The notes: generated from the letters alone by a model not told the origin. Shown: positions 44,508-54,528, counted from the first letter of the stretch. The stretch is 64,000 nt of DNA from Beijerinckiaceae bacterium (GCA_024304885.1 JALJOM010000003.1:2018110-2082109), one strand, 5' to 3'. Made by a program: numbers and translations.

Positions 44508-45578
44508 ATGTCCCGTTTCATCCAGCTCCACATCCTCACCTTCTACCCGCCGTCGAACCTCAACCGCGACGACACTGGCCGGCCGAAGTCCGCGATCATG
44601 GGCGGCGTCGAGAGGCTGCGTATCTCGTCCCAGGCGATCAAGCGTGCCGTGCGCACGAGCGAGGCCTTCAAGCGGGCGCTCGATGGTCACCTCGGCGAGC
44701 GGACGCAGCGTTTCGGCGAGGAGATCGAGGAGCATCTCGTCGGAAAGGGCGCCACGGCCGACCAAGCGCGTAAGATCGCCCGCGAGATCGCGACGGTTTT
44801 CGGCAAGGTTGCCGAGCCCGAAAAGGGCAAGGCGGATGCGGCGTCTCCTTCGGCCCGCACGGCGCAGCTCGCTTTCATCGGCCCCGTGGAACGCGCCAAA
44901 GCCTTTTCGCTCGCCGAAGCGGCGCTTGCCGGAGAGGCGGTGAAGATCGACGCAGATACGATCCTCACCCGCGCCGATACCGCAGCCGACATCGCCATGT
45001 TCGGCCGCATGCTCGCCGACAACCCGCGCTTCAACCGCGAGGCGTCCGTCCAGGTTGCCCATGCGGTCACAACCCACAAGGTTGCGGTCGAGGATGATTT
45101 CTACACTGCGGTGGACGATCTCAAGACTCCGGAGGAGGATGCCGGCGCCGGCTTCATGGGCGAGCTCGGTTTCGGCTCCGGTGTCTTCTATCTCTATGTC
45201 TGCATCGACAAGGCGCTGTTGGTGAGGAATCTCGGCGGTGATACGGCGCTCGCCGACAAGTCCATCGAAGCATTGATCGAAGCGCTCGCCACAGTCTCGC
45301 CAACCGGCAAGCAGGCGAGCTTCGCGAGCCGCGCGCGAGCCTCCTACATTCTGGCCGAAAAGGGCAGCCAGCAGCCACGTACCCTCGCAGCCGCCTTCGC
45401 CAAGCCTGTGACCGGCGCCGACTACCTCGCCGAATCGATTCGCGCATTGCGGAAGGCACGTGAGGATATGGACCGCGCCTATGGTGCCTGCGCCGAGGCG
45501 TCCCGCGAGATGAACGTACCCGAGGGAAGTGGCGACCTCACGGGGCTCGTGGCCTTCGTCACGGAGCCTTCCGCATGA
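44508..45578 (+). CDS. cas7: Cas7e (Cse4/CasC), Cascade backbone
   Basis: A 356-residue RRM-fold protein. It starts FIQLHILTFYPPSNLNRDDTGRPKSAIMGGVERLRISSQAIKRAVRTS, which is the strongly conserved Cas7e opening. It ends with the glycine-rich VNEPEGS-like stretch (MNVPEGSGDLTGLVAFV). Six copies coat the crRNA spacer. It overlaps cas5 by 4 bp. Confidence 0.95.
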   Translation: MSRFIQLHILTFYPPSNLNRDDTGRPKSAIMGGVERLRISSQAIKRAVRTSEAFKRALDGHLGERTQRFGEEIEEHLVGKGATADQARKIAREIATVFGKVAEPEKGKADAASPSARTAQLAFIGPVERAKAFSLAEAALAGEAVKIDADTILTRADTAADIAMFGRMLADNPRFNREASVQVAHAVTTHKVAVEDDFYTAVDDLKTPEEDAGAGFMGELGFGSGVFYLYVCIDKALLVRNLGGDTALADKSIEALIEALATVSPTGKQASFASRARASYILAEKGSQQPRTLAAAFAKPVTGADYLAESIRALRKAREDMDRAYGACAEASREMNVPEGSGDLTGLVAFVTEPSA

Positions 45579-46327
45579 CCACCTACCTCATCTTCACGCT
45601 CGCGGCCCCGCTCGCCTCCTTCGGCGGCGTCGCGGTCGGAGAACGGCGCGCGAGTGCCGACCGGCCGATGAAATCGGCGATCCTCGGCCTGGTTGCCGGT
45701 GCTCTCGGCATCGAGCGCTCCGACGACGAAGCGCATGCGGCGCTCGCCGTGGACTGGCTTTACGCCGCGCGGATCGAGGATCTTCCGTCGCGCGCGCCGC
45801 GCCGGCTGATGACGGACTATCACACGGCCCAGACCTCGAAGCGAACCAGAAAGACGCGTCCCGCTACACGGCGCGAGGAACTGCAAGGGGAGGACATCGG
45901 CACGATCCTCACGTACCGCGAATATCGCACCGACTGCAGCTACACGATCGCGCTCTGGCCCACGACACCGACACCACGCCACAGCGCGGAGTCCATCGCT
46001 GCCGCTCTGCGCTGTCCGGTGTTCGTCCCCTACGTGGGCCGCAAGTCTTGCCCTTTGATGCTGCCCATGGCCCCCTACATCGTCGAGGCCGCGACGCTCG
46101 ACGACGCCTTCGCGGCGCATGATGCGGCAAGCGTGGGACAGGCCGGGTTTCGCGAGACCTACCGCCTCACCGCGACTCCTCGGCAGCTCGCAATGGAAGG
46201 TCCCCACGAGGAAAACCGCCTGGGCCGCGTCGAAAAACGCCGCGACTCGGTCCTCAGCCGCAAGCGCTGGCAATTCGCCCTTCGTGAGGAATTCGTCGGA
46301 GCACTCGCGCGAGGAGACGCGCCGTGA
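45575..46327 (+). CDS. cas5: Cas5e (CasD)
   Basis: A 250-residue protein. It opens YLIFTLAAPLASFGGVAVGERRASADRPMKSAILGLVAGALGIER, the Cas5e signature. LMTDYHTAQ, TILTYREYRTDCSYTIALW and FVPYVGRKSCPLMLPMAP follow. It caps the 5' handle of the crRNA inside Cascade. It overlaps both neighbours by 4 bp. Confidence 0.94.
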   Translation: MTTYLIFTLAAPLASFGGVAVGERRASADRPMKSAILGLVAGALGIERSDDEAHAALAVDWLYAARIEDLPSRAPRRLMTDYHTAQTSKRTRKTRPATRREELQGEDIGTILTYREYRTDCSYTIALWPTTPTPRHSAESIAAALRCPVFVPYVGRKSCPLMLPMAPYIVEAATLDDAFAAHDAASVGQAGFRETYRLTATPRQLAMEGPHEENRLGRVEKRRDSVLSRKRWQFALREEFVGALARGDAP

Positions 46328-47000
46328 GGAGCCTTTATCTCTCCCGCCTCGGCTTGCGGCGCGATGCTTCGCTCGCGGCACTAGAGCCGCTCCTCACCTC
46401 CGACGACGATGGTCGCCAGTCCGGTCTCGCCCATAGGCTCGTCTGGACGGCCTTTGCCGACGACGCCGATCGCCGGCGCGATTTCCTGTGGCGTGAGGAC
46501 GAGGCCCGCCGCCGCTGGTTTGTGCTCTCGGAACGCCCGCCCCATGACGTCCATGGCTTCTTCGAGGTCGAGACCAAACCCTTCGAGCCGGTCCTGTCCG
46601 GAGGCGACCGACTCGTATTCGCCCTCCGCGCCAACGCGGTTGTCACGCGCAAGGACGATAAAGGCAGGCCGAAGCGCAGCGACATCGTCATGGACCAGTT
46701 GCGAGCTTTTCCGCAAGGCGAGCGTGCGCCTCACCGCGATCGACTCGCTGACGAGGCCGGGCGCGCCTGGCTCGCCGCCCAAGGCCGCAAGGCCGGGTTC
46801 CGCCTCGACGAGCTCCGTGAGACGAGCTATCGCACGCGTGCCATCCCGCGCCGGAAAGGCAAGCCGATCGAGCTCGGGGTCCTCGACCTCGCAGGGACGA
46901 TCTCGATCGACGATCCGGCCCTTTTCCTGCCGGCGGTCGCAGCAGGCTTCGGCAAGGCGAAGAGCTTCGGCTGCGGCCTCATGCTGATAAGGAGGGCGCG

Positions 47001-47004
<4 letters not shown>
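46324..47004 (+). CDS. cas6e: Cas6e (CasE), crRNA-processing endoribonuclease
   Basis: A 226-residue protein of two RRM folds. It has LYLSRLGLRRDAS at the start, the HRLVWTAFADDADRRRDFLWRED segment with the catalytic-loop His, and the Gly-rich closing loop FGKAKSFGCGLMLI. It cuts the repeat hairpin (stem CCCCGC / GCGGGG) and stays bound to the 3' end of the crRNA. Confidence 0.94.
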
Positions 47005-48291
<1,287 letters not shown>

Positions 48292-48383
48292 GGGGATTCC
48301 GAGCGTCTGGGACATACCGAGAACATCGGTAGTGCTGTTTGACATCGTGAAAGAAACGACGGAACAATTGCTTAGCGGCAAGA
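48292..48383 (+). promoter_or_regulatory. CRISPR leader with array promoter
   Basis: Between cas2 and the first repeat. It contains TTGACA (48339-48344), 18 bases, AACAAT (48363-48368), placing a transcript start near 48375, just before repeat 1. The stretch is less GC-rich than its surroundings, and the distal repeats at the other end are degenerate, so this is the leader side. Confidence 0.65.
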
Positions 48384-49693
48384 GTGTTCCCCGCACACGC
48401 GGGGATGAACCGGTGAAGAGCTTCCCGGCGAGCGGTGCCAGCATGTGTTCCCCGCACACGCGGGGATGAACCGGCCGCCGGCGGATCGATCATCATCGCA
48501 TTCGCGTGTTCCCCGCACACGCGGGGATGAACCGACAAGAGCGGCTATTGAGGCATGAACGGGAAAGTGTTCCCCGCACACGCGGGGATGAACCGCCGCG
48601 AATGACGATCGGGAAGGCCGGCTGCAAGTGTTCCCCGCACACGCGGGGATGAACCGAGATCATTCAGGTTTTGGAAGAGCGCGAGTGTGTGTTCCCCGCA
48701 CACGCGGGGATGAACCGCTTTGATGGTGCAGGCCAGGAACGAGCTGGACGTGTTCCCCGCACACGCGGGGATGAACCGGGGGCGCCATTCGTCCATTCGA
48801 GTAATTGAAAGTGTTCCCCGCACACGCGGGGATGAACCGTTCGACAGACGAATCCGCAAGCGCGGACTCGAGTGTTCCCCGCACACGCGGGGATGAACCG
48901 GCGAATGCATCCGGACTCTGGCCTTACGACGCGTGTTCCCCGCACACGCGGGGATGAACCGCAGGTCTTCCTTTTGTTCAGGCGACATAGACCGTGTTCC
49001 CCGCACACGCGGGGATGAACCTCGATCCGCCACGTCGAGCGATCACCCCACGACGTGTTCCCCGCACACGCGGGGATGAACCGCCTTCAGCAACAGCGTC
49101 CCGCTGCTCTGGGTAGTGTTCCCCGCACACGCGGGGATGAACCGACTGAGGAACGCGGCTTGCGCGTATCTCATGGGTGTTCCCCGCACACGCGGGGATG
49201 AACCGCCATTGCATCAATCTTCTGCGCTCGTCAAAATGTGTTCCCCGCACACGCGGGGATGAACCGGACGGGCCGGAAAAAAATCTGGCATTGATGGTGT
49301 GTTCCCCGCACACGCGGGGATGAACCGACTCCCGGAATTGGCGACCGTCTGGCTCTAGCGTGTTCCCCGCACACGCGGGGATGAACCGCATCCCGCCATT
49401 GCGGGCAAGCGCATAACCGCGTGTTCCCCGCACACGCGGGGATGAACCGTCGGCGATGTTCGTCCCAACCGCAGTTGCGTTGTGTTCCCCGCACACGCGG
49501 GGATGAACCGCCAGGCGCGCGCTTGCGCAAAACTCCGCCGGAGTGTTCCCCGCACACGCGGGGATGAACCGACGGGTGGTATGTGCGCAGCGAGATCGTG
49601 TGGGTGTTCCTCGCACACGCGGGGATGAACCGCAATGAGCCACCACTATGGTATGTGATAAGAGGTGTTCCCCGCACACGCGGAGATGAGCCG
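48384..49693 (+). CRISPR. Type I-E CRISPR array, 22 repeats and 21 spacers
   Basis: A 29-bp repeat starts GTGTTCCCCGCACACG and ends GGGGATGAACCG, with the palindromic stem CCCCGC / GCGGGG. Units recur exactly every 61 bp from 48384 to 49665, so all 21 spacers are 32 bp. Variant repeats: 48994 (last base T), 49604 (one C to T change) and the final one at 49665 (two changes). The decay at the far end and the leader at 48292 give the same polarity. All spacers differ. By eye I found none that clearly matches other DNA in this window. Confidence 0.98.
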
Positions 49694-49708
49694 GGCAACC
49701 ATCGATCA

Positions 49709-51094
49709 TCACTTCGGCTTCAACAGCAGCTTCGCTTTGTCGAGTTTGCCATCTGCTGTCAGAATATTCCTGTTGAAGTCATCGACGTATGCATCGGTAA
49801 TAGCCAAGGCCACCTTGCGTGAGAAGCGTGGCACTTTCGTCCATCCACTCTGAGTGCCGAACCATCGCTTACAGTAAGTTTCTCCGATCTTGAATCGTTC
49901 GGAGGTATCGTTGGTTCTGACCAGTTTCGCCATGAGCTTGCGTCGGTAGCGTGCCGTTCGCTCGGGTCCGGGTTTCACATGAACGGCATTGGCGCCATAG
50001 CCGTTTCCGGGCTCTAGCTTGTAGCCGAGAATATCGACCCGCCACGATCGAGCGTGGCGAGCCTTAGCTGGGTGAAGTTCAATCTGTCCGCCGGGGAGCG
50101 ACGAAAATGCTTCCGTCACTGCCCCAACCGCTGCTCCTATCTCCTGTTTCGTCGACGCGCCCACATGCAGGTTGTCAGCGAACGAATAGTGATGGACCCC
50201 AGGCGGCAATTGAGCCTGGCCCATCGCTCGTCGGACAACCGCGCGCGCCAGCAGCGGGCTTAACACCGAGCCTTGAGGTAGGCCCCGGCGAACGATCTGA
50301 ACGGTGAGAGAAGAAAGCTCCTTTTGGGAGACATTTCCCACCGAGAGATCGGGGTACAGGCCTTCGATGCTTTTGAAGACCTTGCCGATCTCCGCACCGG
50401 GGTTCTTGACCACGATCTCTGCACACTTCGGAAGATAGAAGACATTCTTCTTGATCCGCCGATCGATCGGCAACCATCCGAAGTGGCCTGGTCTGATGGA
50501 CGGGAAGCAGTTCCTTACGTCAGGCGTCCACCACCAGTTTATGCCGTCGACGATGTCGCGGCATACGGTCTCGACGAGACCCTTCTCGCCTTTCGCTCCT
50601 TTCCTCGTAAAATCGAAGTCGTTGTCGATGCCGATCACCGACAGCACGTCGCGGACCGCGAAAGCCTGCGCTCTCCTCATCGGTCCGGGAGCAACGATGG
50701 GGCGATATTCGCCAGGCTTCCCGGATTTCTCGCGCCAATAGACGAACACAGGCTCGGACAGCGTCTGCCATACGGTCAGTTCGTTCGCCCGTTTGACGAT
50801 CTCCGCGTAGGACAGAGTCGGCGCCAATTTCATGGAGGCTCGAACGACCGCACAGATATACGCTTCGACCGAACCCCAGATCATCCCATTGGCCACCTGA
50901 AGCTGCTTGCGCATTCCCTTGTGGCTGGCCGCAGTGACCTTCCGCAGCCGCCGAACATGGGTCTTCGCGTTATGGATCAGCATGCCGATCTCTGCGTCCG
51001 TCAGTTTGCCGGCATCGCGGATCACTTCGATCGCATCGAGGATTCCATCGCGTATCCGATCGATTTCGGTTGGCAAACTAGCTTGCTCGCTCAC
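49709..51094 (-). CDS. Reverse transcriptase of unassigned class, next to the CRISPR array
   Basis: A 461-residue protein from GTG 51094. The fingers-palm motifs are clear: RPIVAPGPMRRAQAFAVRDVL (131-151, motif 2), WWWTPDVRNCFPSIRPGHF (187-205, motif 3 with D192), VRRGLPQGSVLSPLLA (268-283, motif 4), and HHYSFADNLHVGAS (301-314, motif 5). The usual YxDD reads FADN (305-308), with Asn for the second Asp. The first ~120 residues are a helical N-terminal extension. No maturase, HNH, protease or Cas1 domain is fused. The gene is the last of an operon with two small helix-turn-helix genes. It ends 15 bp from the last CRISPR repeat, in convergent orientation. I do not recognise retron signatures. 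It may belong to the uncharacterised or defence-associated reverse transcriptases. Confidence 0.85.
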   Translation of the reverse strand: MSEQASLPTEIDRIRDGILDAIEVIRDAGKLTDAEIGMLIHNAKTHVRRLRKVTAASHKGMRKQLQVANGMIWGSVEAYICAVVRASMKLAPTLSYAEIVKRANELTVWQTLSEPVFVYWREKSGKPGEYRPIVAPGPMRRAQAFAVRDVLSVIGIDNDFDFTRKGAKGEKGLVETVCRDIVDGINWWWTPDVRNCFPSIRPGHFGWLPIDRRIKKNVFYLPKCAEIVVKNPGAEIGKVFKSIEGLYPDLSVGNVSQKELSSLTVQIVRRGLPQGSVLSPLLARAVVRRAMGQAQLPPGVHHYSFADNLHVGASTKQEIGAAVGAVTEAFSSLPGGQIELHPAKARHARSWRVDILGYKLEPGNGYGANAVHVKPGPERTARYRRKLMAKLVRTNDTSERFKIGETYCKRWFGTQSGWTKVPRFSRKVALAITDAYVDDFNRNILTADGKLDKAKLLLKPK

Positions 51095-51336
51095 GATGCA
51101 TCTCTCCCCAACGTCGCTGCCATGGCCTCGATTTCGGCTCTACGGTATTTCTTGTTGCGGCCGTGCTTGATTTGCGCCGGCATCTTCCCGGCGGCTTGCC
51201 ATCGACGGACTGTTCTGATCGTGACATTCAGTGTCGCCGCTGCTTCTCTGATCGTGATCAGCTCGAATTCATCGGATCGTGCTTTGGCGTGAGCAATTGC
51301 AGCGTCGAGATCGATAGTCTGAGGTTGCACGGTCAT
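51091..51336 (-). CDS. Small helix-turn-helix protein coupled to the reverse transcriptase
   Basis: An 81-residue protein. Residues ~25-70 form a MerR/Xis-type winged HTH: FELITIREAAATLNVTIRTVRRWQAAGKMPAQIKHGRNKKYRRAEIEAMAATL. Its stop overlaps the reverse transcriptase start (GTGA), so the two proteins are made together. A DNA- or nucleic-acid-binding partner or regulator of the transcriptase is the simplest reading. Confidence 0.78.
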   Translation of the reverse strand: MTVQPQTIDLDAAIAHAKARSDEFELITIREAAATLNVTIRTVRRWQAAGKMPAQIKHGRNKKYRRAEIEAMAATLGRDAS

Positions 51337-51382
51337 GGCGACAACTCGAATATGCCAGTAGCAATGTCACACTTCCGTGCAA

Positions 51383-51622
51383 TTATCGGTAGTGCGTAGC
51401 GTTCGGCGCCTCCTGGTGGGGAAGCAATTTACTTGTGCTTTCGCGAGTTCGCCCTGCGAGCCAGATATCGAGGTCGTCTTTGTCATAGACGACCACACGC
51501 TGCCCGACCTTAGCGAAACGAGGTCCACCTCCATAGCAACGCATTTTTGCAAGCGTAGAGGGCGCTATGCGCAGATAGGTCGCGGCTTCACGAGCACGCA
51601 TTTTTTGAAGCGTTGACGACAT
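51383..51622 (-). CDS. Small helix-turn-helix protein, first gene of the operon
   Basis: A 79-residue protein with an HTH_17-like fold: MRAREAATYLRIAPSTLAKMRCYGGGPRFAKVGQRVVVYDKDDLDIWLAGR. It belongs to the same broad class as the next gene but is not a close copy. It lies 46 bp upstream of it. GGAGG lies nine bases before ATG 51622, and this site is part of an inverted repeat (see 51631-51678). Confidence 0.78.
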   Translation of the reverse strand: MSSTLQKMRAREAATYLRIAPSTLAKMRCYGGGPRFAKVGQRVVVYDKDDLDIWLAGRTRESTSKLLPHQEAPNATHYR

Positions 51623-51630
51623 TTCGAGGA

Positions 51631-51678
51631 ACCTCCGTACCTCGGTGGATATGTAGTGAAGTCTACTGATACGGAGGT
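51631..51678 (-). promoter_or_regulatory. Inverted repeat covering the ribosome site of the RT operon
   Basis: On the minus strand ACCTCCGTA (51678-51670) can pair with TACGGAGGT (51639-51631). The second arm contains the GGAGG ribosome site for ATG 51622. Inside the 30-base loop GTAG-ACTTCA-CTAC (51666-51653) forms a second small hairpin. As RNA this would hide the start site. As DNA it could also be an operator for the helix-turn-helix protein. Inference from pairing only. Confidence 0.5.
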
Positions 51679-52343
51679 CGGGTGCAATGACTTATGTTCG
51701 TGGTGGGATGCTCGGTAGCCCACGGTGCCCGAGCAAGGCGATGCGAAGTAGCCGTCCCAAGAGCATGGCCGAGCAACGCTGAAAATGTCGTCATCGAATT
51801 GCCTGACGTGGTCGGAACACAGGAAGCTCGAATGAGAAACAGCTTCGACTGCGACGCCCATGATGCAGCTGATTCGTCGCCGGCGGTATTCCAACCCACA
51901 ACATTTGTGACAAGACATCGAGGCATGCGGGCACCCAAAGGGGGTGCGTCACATGGCTTTGGCATGCAAATTTCTCGGGCGAGGACAGAGTCTTGTCGCT
52001 CGGGGGACGGGTAGATGAAGAAGATGAGAAATCCAGAAGAGAGATTATCGGGATTTCTCGCGAGCACGAGGCCGGCGTGAGGGTAACGGATTTTGCGGGC
52101 AAATTGGCTGGTCGGGGAAACGCTGTTTTTCGGGCGCAATCACACCCATTGCGCAATGTTTGCCGCTTGGCGAATGATTACAGCCAGGAGCTGTCGCTCT
52201 CTGCGTCGACGCAGTTGACTATTGGATGCGTAAATTCGGAGCGTTTCGGCTCCTGTCGCGGCTCGGTCACACAGGGCGACATGGCAAGCCAAGCATAGAA
52301 TGGAAGCGGAACCCGGGTTCCGCTTCTCTGTGCCTTCGCCGTA
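51679..52343. other. Gene-free stretch with a 22-bp palindrome
   Basis: No convincing gene in 665 bp. Minus-strand frames up to 158 codons exist but look random in composition. Near the right end is a perfect 22-bp palindrome, AAGCGGAACCCGGGTTCCGCTT (52304-52325 by position), which could act as a terminator between this stretch and the gene ending at 52344. A transcript from here into the helix-turn-helix/reverse transcriptase operon is possible, so a non-coding RNA cannot be excluded. Confidence 0.4.
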
Positions 52344-53147
52344 TCAAGCGGCTATGGTCGCTCCTTCTTGTATTTCCTCGGTGGAATGTGCGTCTGTGAA
52401 GGCCTCGGCAAAGATTTGTGCACAGGCGGACGAGCCCAGTCTTTTGGCCGCGTATAGCATGAACTCGCTTACCTTCTCGTCGGAGCAGGCCATCACACGT
52501 TTCAGTAGGCTCGTCCCACCACAGAAGTCCGAGCACACGTATTCAAGCGCCTTGGCGTCTACCTTCACGCCGGACTGAGCCTTGGCTTTTTCGATTGCGG
52601 CATTAATCACGCCGACTTGCTCGTCGTCGAATTTGAAGACCTTCGCATGCTTCGCATTTGAGATAGCAGACGACTGGCTTCCCGACGTGGTAAGCTCGGC
52701 TTTCACAAGCTTGTAGAGGTCGTCTTTACTGTTTTTCAGAGCCAACTTCGCCCAGGCCTCGGCATTCTCCTTGTTCAATACGCGCACAAGGATGCGCATC
52801 TTTGTCCAACCGATGCCTTTGAACACATCGAGGCCAATCGGGAGCTGGCGCAGCTTCTCATAAATCGTGACGAAATATCTCGCCTTCCGTGCGCTCATCG
52901 CATATCGCTTTCCGACAAATTCTTCGATAGTCGTGTCGGGCTTGTACCAGCCCTCGGCCTTCACCTTCGAGAGCACGCCACCCATTGTGAAATAGCTCTC
53001 GTTGATAACTTCTTGCAGCTGTACGATGCGCTCGAGCGCCTGTCCCTTCGTCAGATGATCAATCTCGTGCACGATATCGTCCATATTATTGGACTCCACC
53101 GTCACGTGGTTCGCCGTCTTCGCTTTTTTGATAACTTTGATCGTCAC
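52344..53147 (-). CDS. IGWTK-motif protein, long form
   Basis: A 267-residue protein from GTG 53147, chosen because GGAGGAG (53163-53157) lies nine bases upstream. An inner ATG 53084 is possible. Layout: a Lys-rich lead-in (TIKVIKKAKTANHV). Then a helical domain (residues ~30-130: ALERIVQLQEVINESYFTMGGVLSKVKAEGWYK, RYAMSARKARYFVTIYEKL, GIGWTKMRILVRVLNKENAEAWAKLA). Then a C-terminal part starting KVFKFDDEQVGVINAAIEKAK. The last ~70 residues are Cys- and Ala-rich helix. It has the same overall layout as the divergent gene at 53560, so the two are paralogues. No enzyme motif. Function unknown. Confidence 0.6.
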   Translation of the reverse strand: MTIKVIKKAKTANHVTVESNNMDDIVHEIDHLTKGQALERIVQLQEVINESYFTMGGVLSKVKAEGWYKPDTTIEEFVGKRYAMSARKARYFVTIYEKLRQLPIGLDVFKGIGWTKMRILVRVLNKENAEAWAKLALKNSKDDLYKLVKAELTTSGSQSSAISNAKHAKVFKFDDEQVGVINAAIEKAKAQSGVKVDAKALEYVCSDFCGGTSLLKRVMACSDEKVSEFMLYAAKRLGSSACAQIFAEAFTDAHSTEEIQEGATIAA

Positions 53148-53559
53148 CGTTAAGCACTCCTCCAGCGGATGGCTCTCGCTGTCGGACCGCTGCTGGAAGG
53201 CGGACCGACAGCATTCTACTGTCAGTGCCATCGCAGCCCTCCATGGCTCCGGTGTATCGCGCATCAGATGCGTGAGTGCTTCCAATATAAGAATTTTCGT
53301 GAACCAGGGCAATAGCAAAAATGGCGAGGCCCCGGCGCTCAAGCACCACAAAGATCCCGGCATACCAAACCTATCGCAACTCCGCTCGATGCAAGCCCGA
53401 CGAGCGTCCCGAAGAATTAGATGAAATCTGTAGCACGACAAAATTTGATCCGCATGCAGTTTGGCTCAATGTAGAAAAACTATTTGTTGTGCGCTTTTCA
53501 TTTGTCCTCGTCCGCTTATAAGCTACGATTTATTTCACCTGCTCAAATGGAGAACTGAA
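53148..53559. promoter_or_regulatory. Divergent intergenic region of the IGWTK pair
   Basis: 412 bp between two paralogous genes read in opposite directions. Near the left gene an inverted repeat GCTGTCGG (53178-53185) / CCGACAGC (53205-53212) would form a hairpin in its leader. The right half is AT-rich (53430-53545), with TATAAG just before the right gene's leader. No gene seen. Confidence 0.4.
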
Positions 53560-54060
53560 TTGAATCCGAACAAGATTTACGAAAAAGCTCTTGAATTGCT
53601 CGTCACACTCGACGCCTCCTTCCTCGAGTTGGGCAAAATTCTCCGCCTGGCCCAGGACGAAGATCCTGCTCTGTTCCAACAGCTGTTGAAGATTCCGGGA
53701 CTGGGCAGAAGGCGATGTTATCACCTGGTAAAGATCGATCGGACCTTCGAGGGCTATGAAGTCGACAAAGAGATTCTGATCGCGATCGGATGGACGAAAC
53801 TGTCGATCATCGCGCCCCATGTGTCGCACGAGACTATCGGTCTTCTCCTCGCGCTGGCACAGAGCGTCAAGGCGCATACGTTGACTGCGATGGTCAAGGG
53901 CGAGGTACCGACAAAGAGTGTGCAGCTGTTTTTCAAGCCTGAGCAATACAGCGCTTATGTCAAGGCGCTACTAGGGCATGGCGCCGTGAAAAAGGGCGAT
54001 CGCCTCCAGAAACAGGAAGAAGCGATCTTGCATCTCATCGAGACCAGTTACGTAAAATAA
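53560..54060 (+). CDS. IGWTK-motif protein, short form
   Basis: A 166-residue protein from TTG 53560, with GGAG seven bases upstream. It follows the long form in order: a helical N-terminal region (YEKALELLVTLDASFLELGKILRLAQDED), a GLGRRRCYHLVKIDRTFEGYEVDKEI segment, IGWTKLSIIAPHVSHETIGLLLALAQSVKAHTLTAMVKGE, then VQLFFKPEQYSAYVKALLGHGA. Similar IGWTK segments occur in proteins of plasmids and phages whose function is not clear to me. Ends about 100 bp before the transposon. Confidence 0.6.
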   Translation: MNPNKIYEKALELLVTLDASFLELGKILRLAQDEDPALFQQLLKIPGLGRRRCYHLVKIDRTFEGYEVDKEILIAIGWTKLSIIAPHVSHETIGLLLALAQSVKAHTLTAMVKGEVPTKSVQLFFKPEQYSAYVKALLGHGAVKKGDRLQKQEEAILHLIETSYVK

Positions 54061-54155
54061 TAGTCGGGACGGTCACGTCGAGACATTCGTGGGGTAGCGT
54101 AGGCTCGACGTAGAATAGCCTGGTACACGTGCTGCCCAACACCAGCGAGACCCTG

Positions 54156-54163
54156 TTTACTAA
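54156..54163 (+). repeat. Target-site duplication, left copy
   Basis: TTTACTAA directly before the left inverted repeat. The identical TTTACTAA is at 57129-57136. Eight bases is the duplication length of the IS1595 family. Confidence 0.85.
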
Positions 54164-54228
54164 GGCGATTATATCTTTTGCGAACCACGCGAATCGGTTA
54201 GTAACGTTACAGCTACCGAGGATCGGCC

Positions 54229-54528
54229 ATGCAACCTTCGACCCCATGCGATGCGCTCGCAAACGGCAAACGCCTTGAACTTCGTTACGATGGATACTCA
54301 CGCGTCGTTGAGGTTCATGCCGTCGGCATTTCCAGTGACGGCAATTGGCTCATGCGCGTTTGGCAGGTTCGCGGCGGCAGTGTCCATAACGAACCTGTCG
54401 GATGGAAGCTGATGCGACTCGACGAAGGCTTCTCTGCATATGTCCTCAATGAGGATTCCGTTGCTCCCCGCCCAGGCTACAAGCGGGGCGACAGAGCCAT
54501 GCCGCGCGGCATCAAGTGCCAGCTCTAG
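54229..54528 (+). CDS. Small WYL-like beta-rich protein (transposon cargo)
   Basis: A 99-residue protein. The core LELRYDGYSRVVEVHAVGISSDGNWLMRVWQVRGGS ... VGWKLMRLDE resembles the WYL ligand-sensing fold on its own, without a helix-turn-helix. The C terminus has PGYKRGDRAMPRGIKC. Such stand-alone proteins are frequent as hypothetical genes. It reads rightward from the left end of the transposon. Confidence 0.55.
   Translation: MQPSTPCDALANGKRLELRYDGYSRVVEVHAVGISSDGNWLMRVWQVRGGSVHNEPVGWKLMRLDEGFSAYVLNEDSVAPRPGYKRGDRAMPRGIKCQL

Noticed and set aside
48372-49712. Minus-strand frames with repeated SSPRVRGT / FIPACAGNT units
   Set aside because: These are translations of the CRISPR repeats, not a repeat protein.
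51091-51622. Toxin-antitoxin pair for the two small genes before the RT
   Set aside because: Both are helix-turn-helix proteins of the Xis/MerR type, with no toxin fold.
51663-52139. A 158-codon minus-strand frame upstream of the RT operon
   Set aside because: Random-looking composition, no ribosome site, no motif.
52304-52325. Classical terminator
   Set aside because: The palindrome is perfect but has no loop bases and no T-run on either side, so I report it only as a palindrome.
51623-52343. A retron msr-msd RNA for the reverse transcriptase
   Set aside because: The RT is preceded by two protein genes rather than an RNA gene, and I found no paired outer repeats with the typical branching G context. 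A diverged RNA cannot be excluded.
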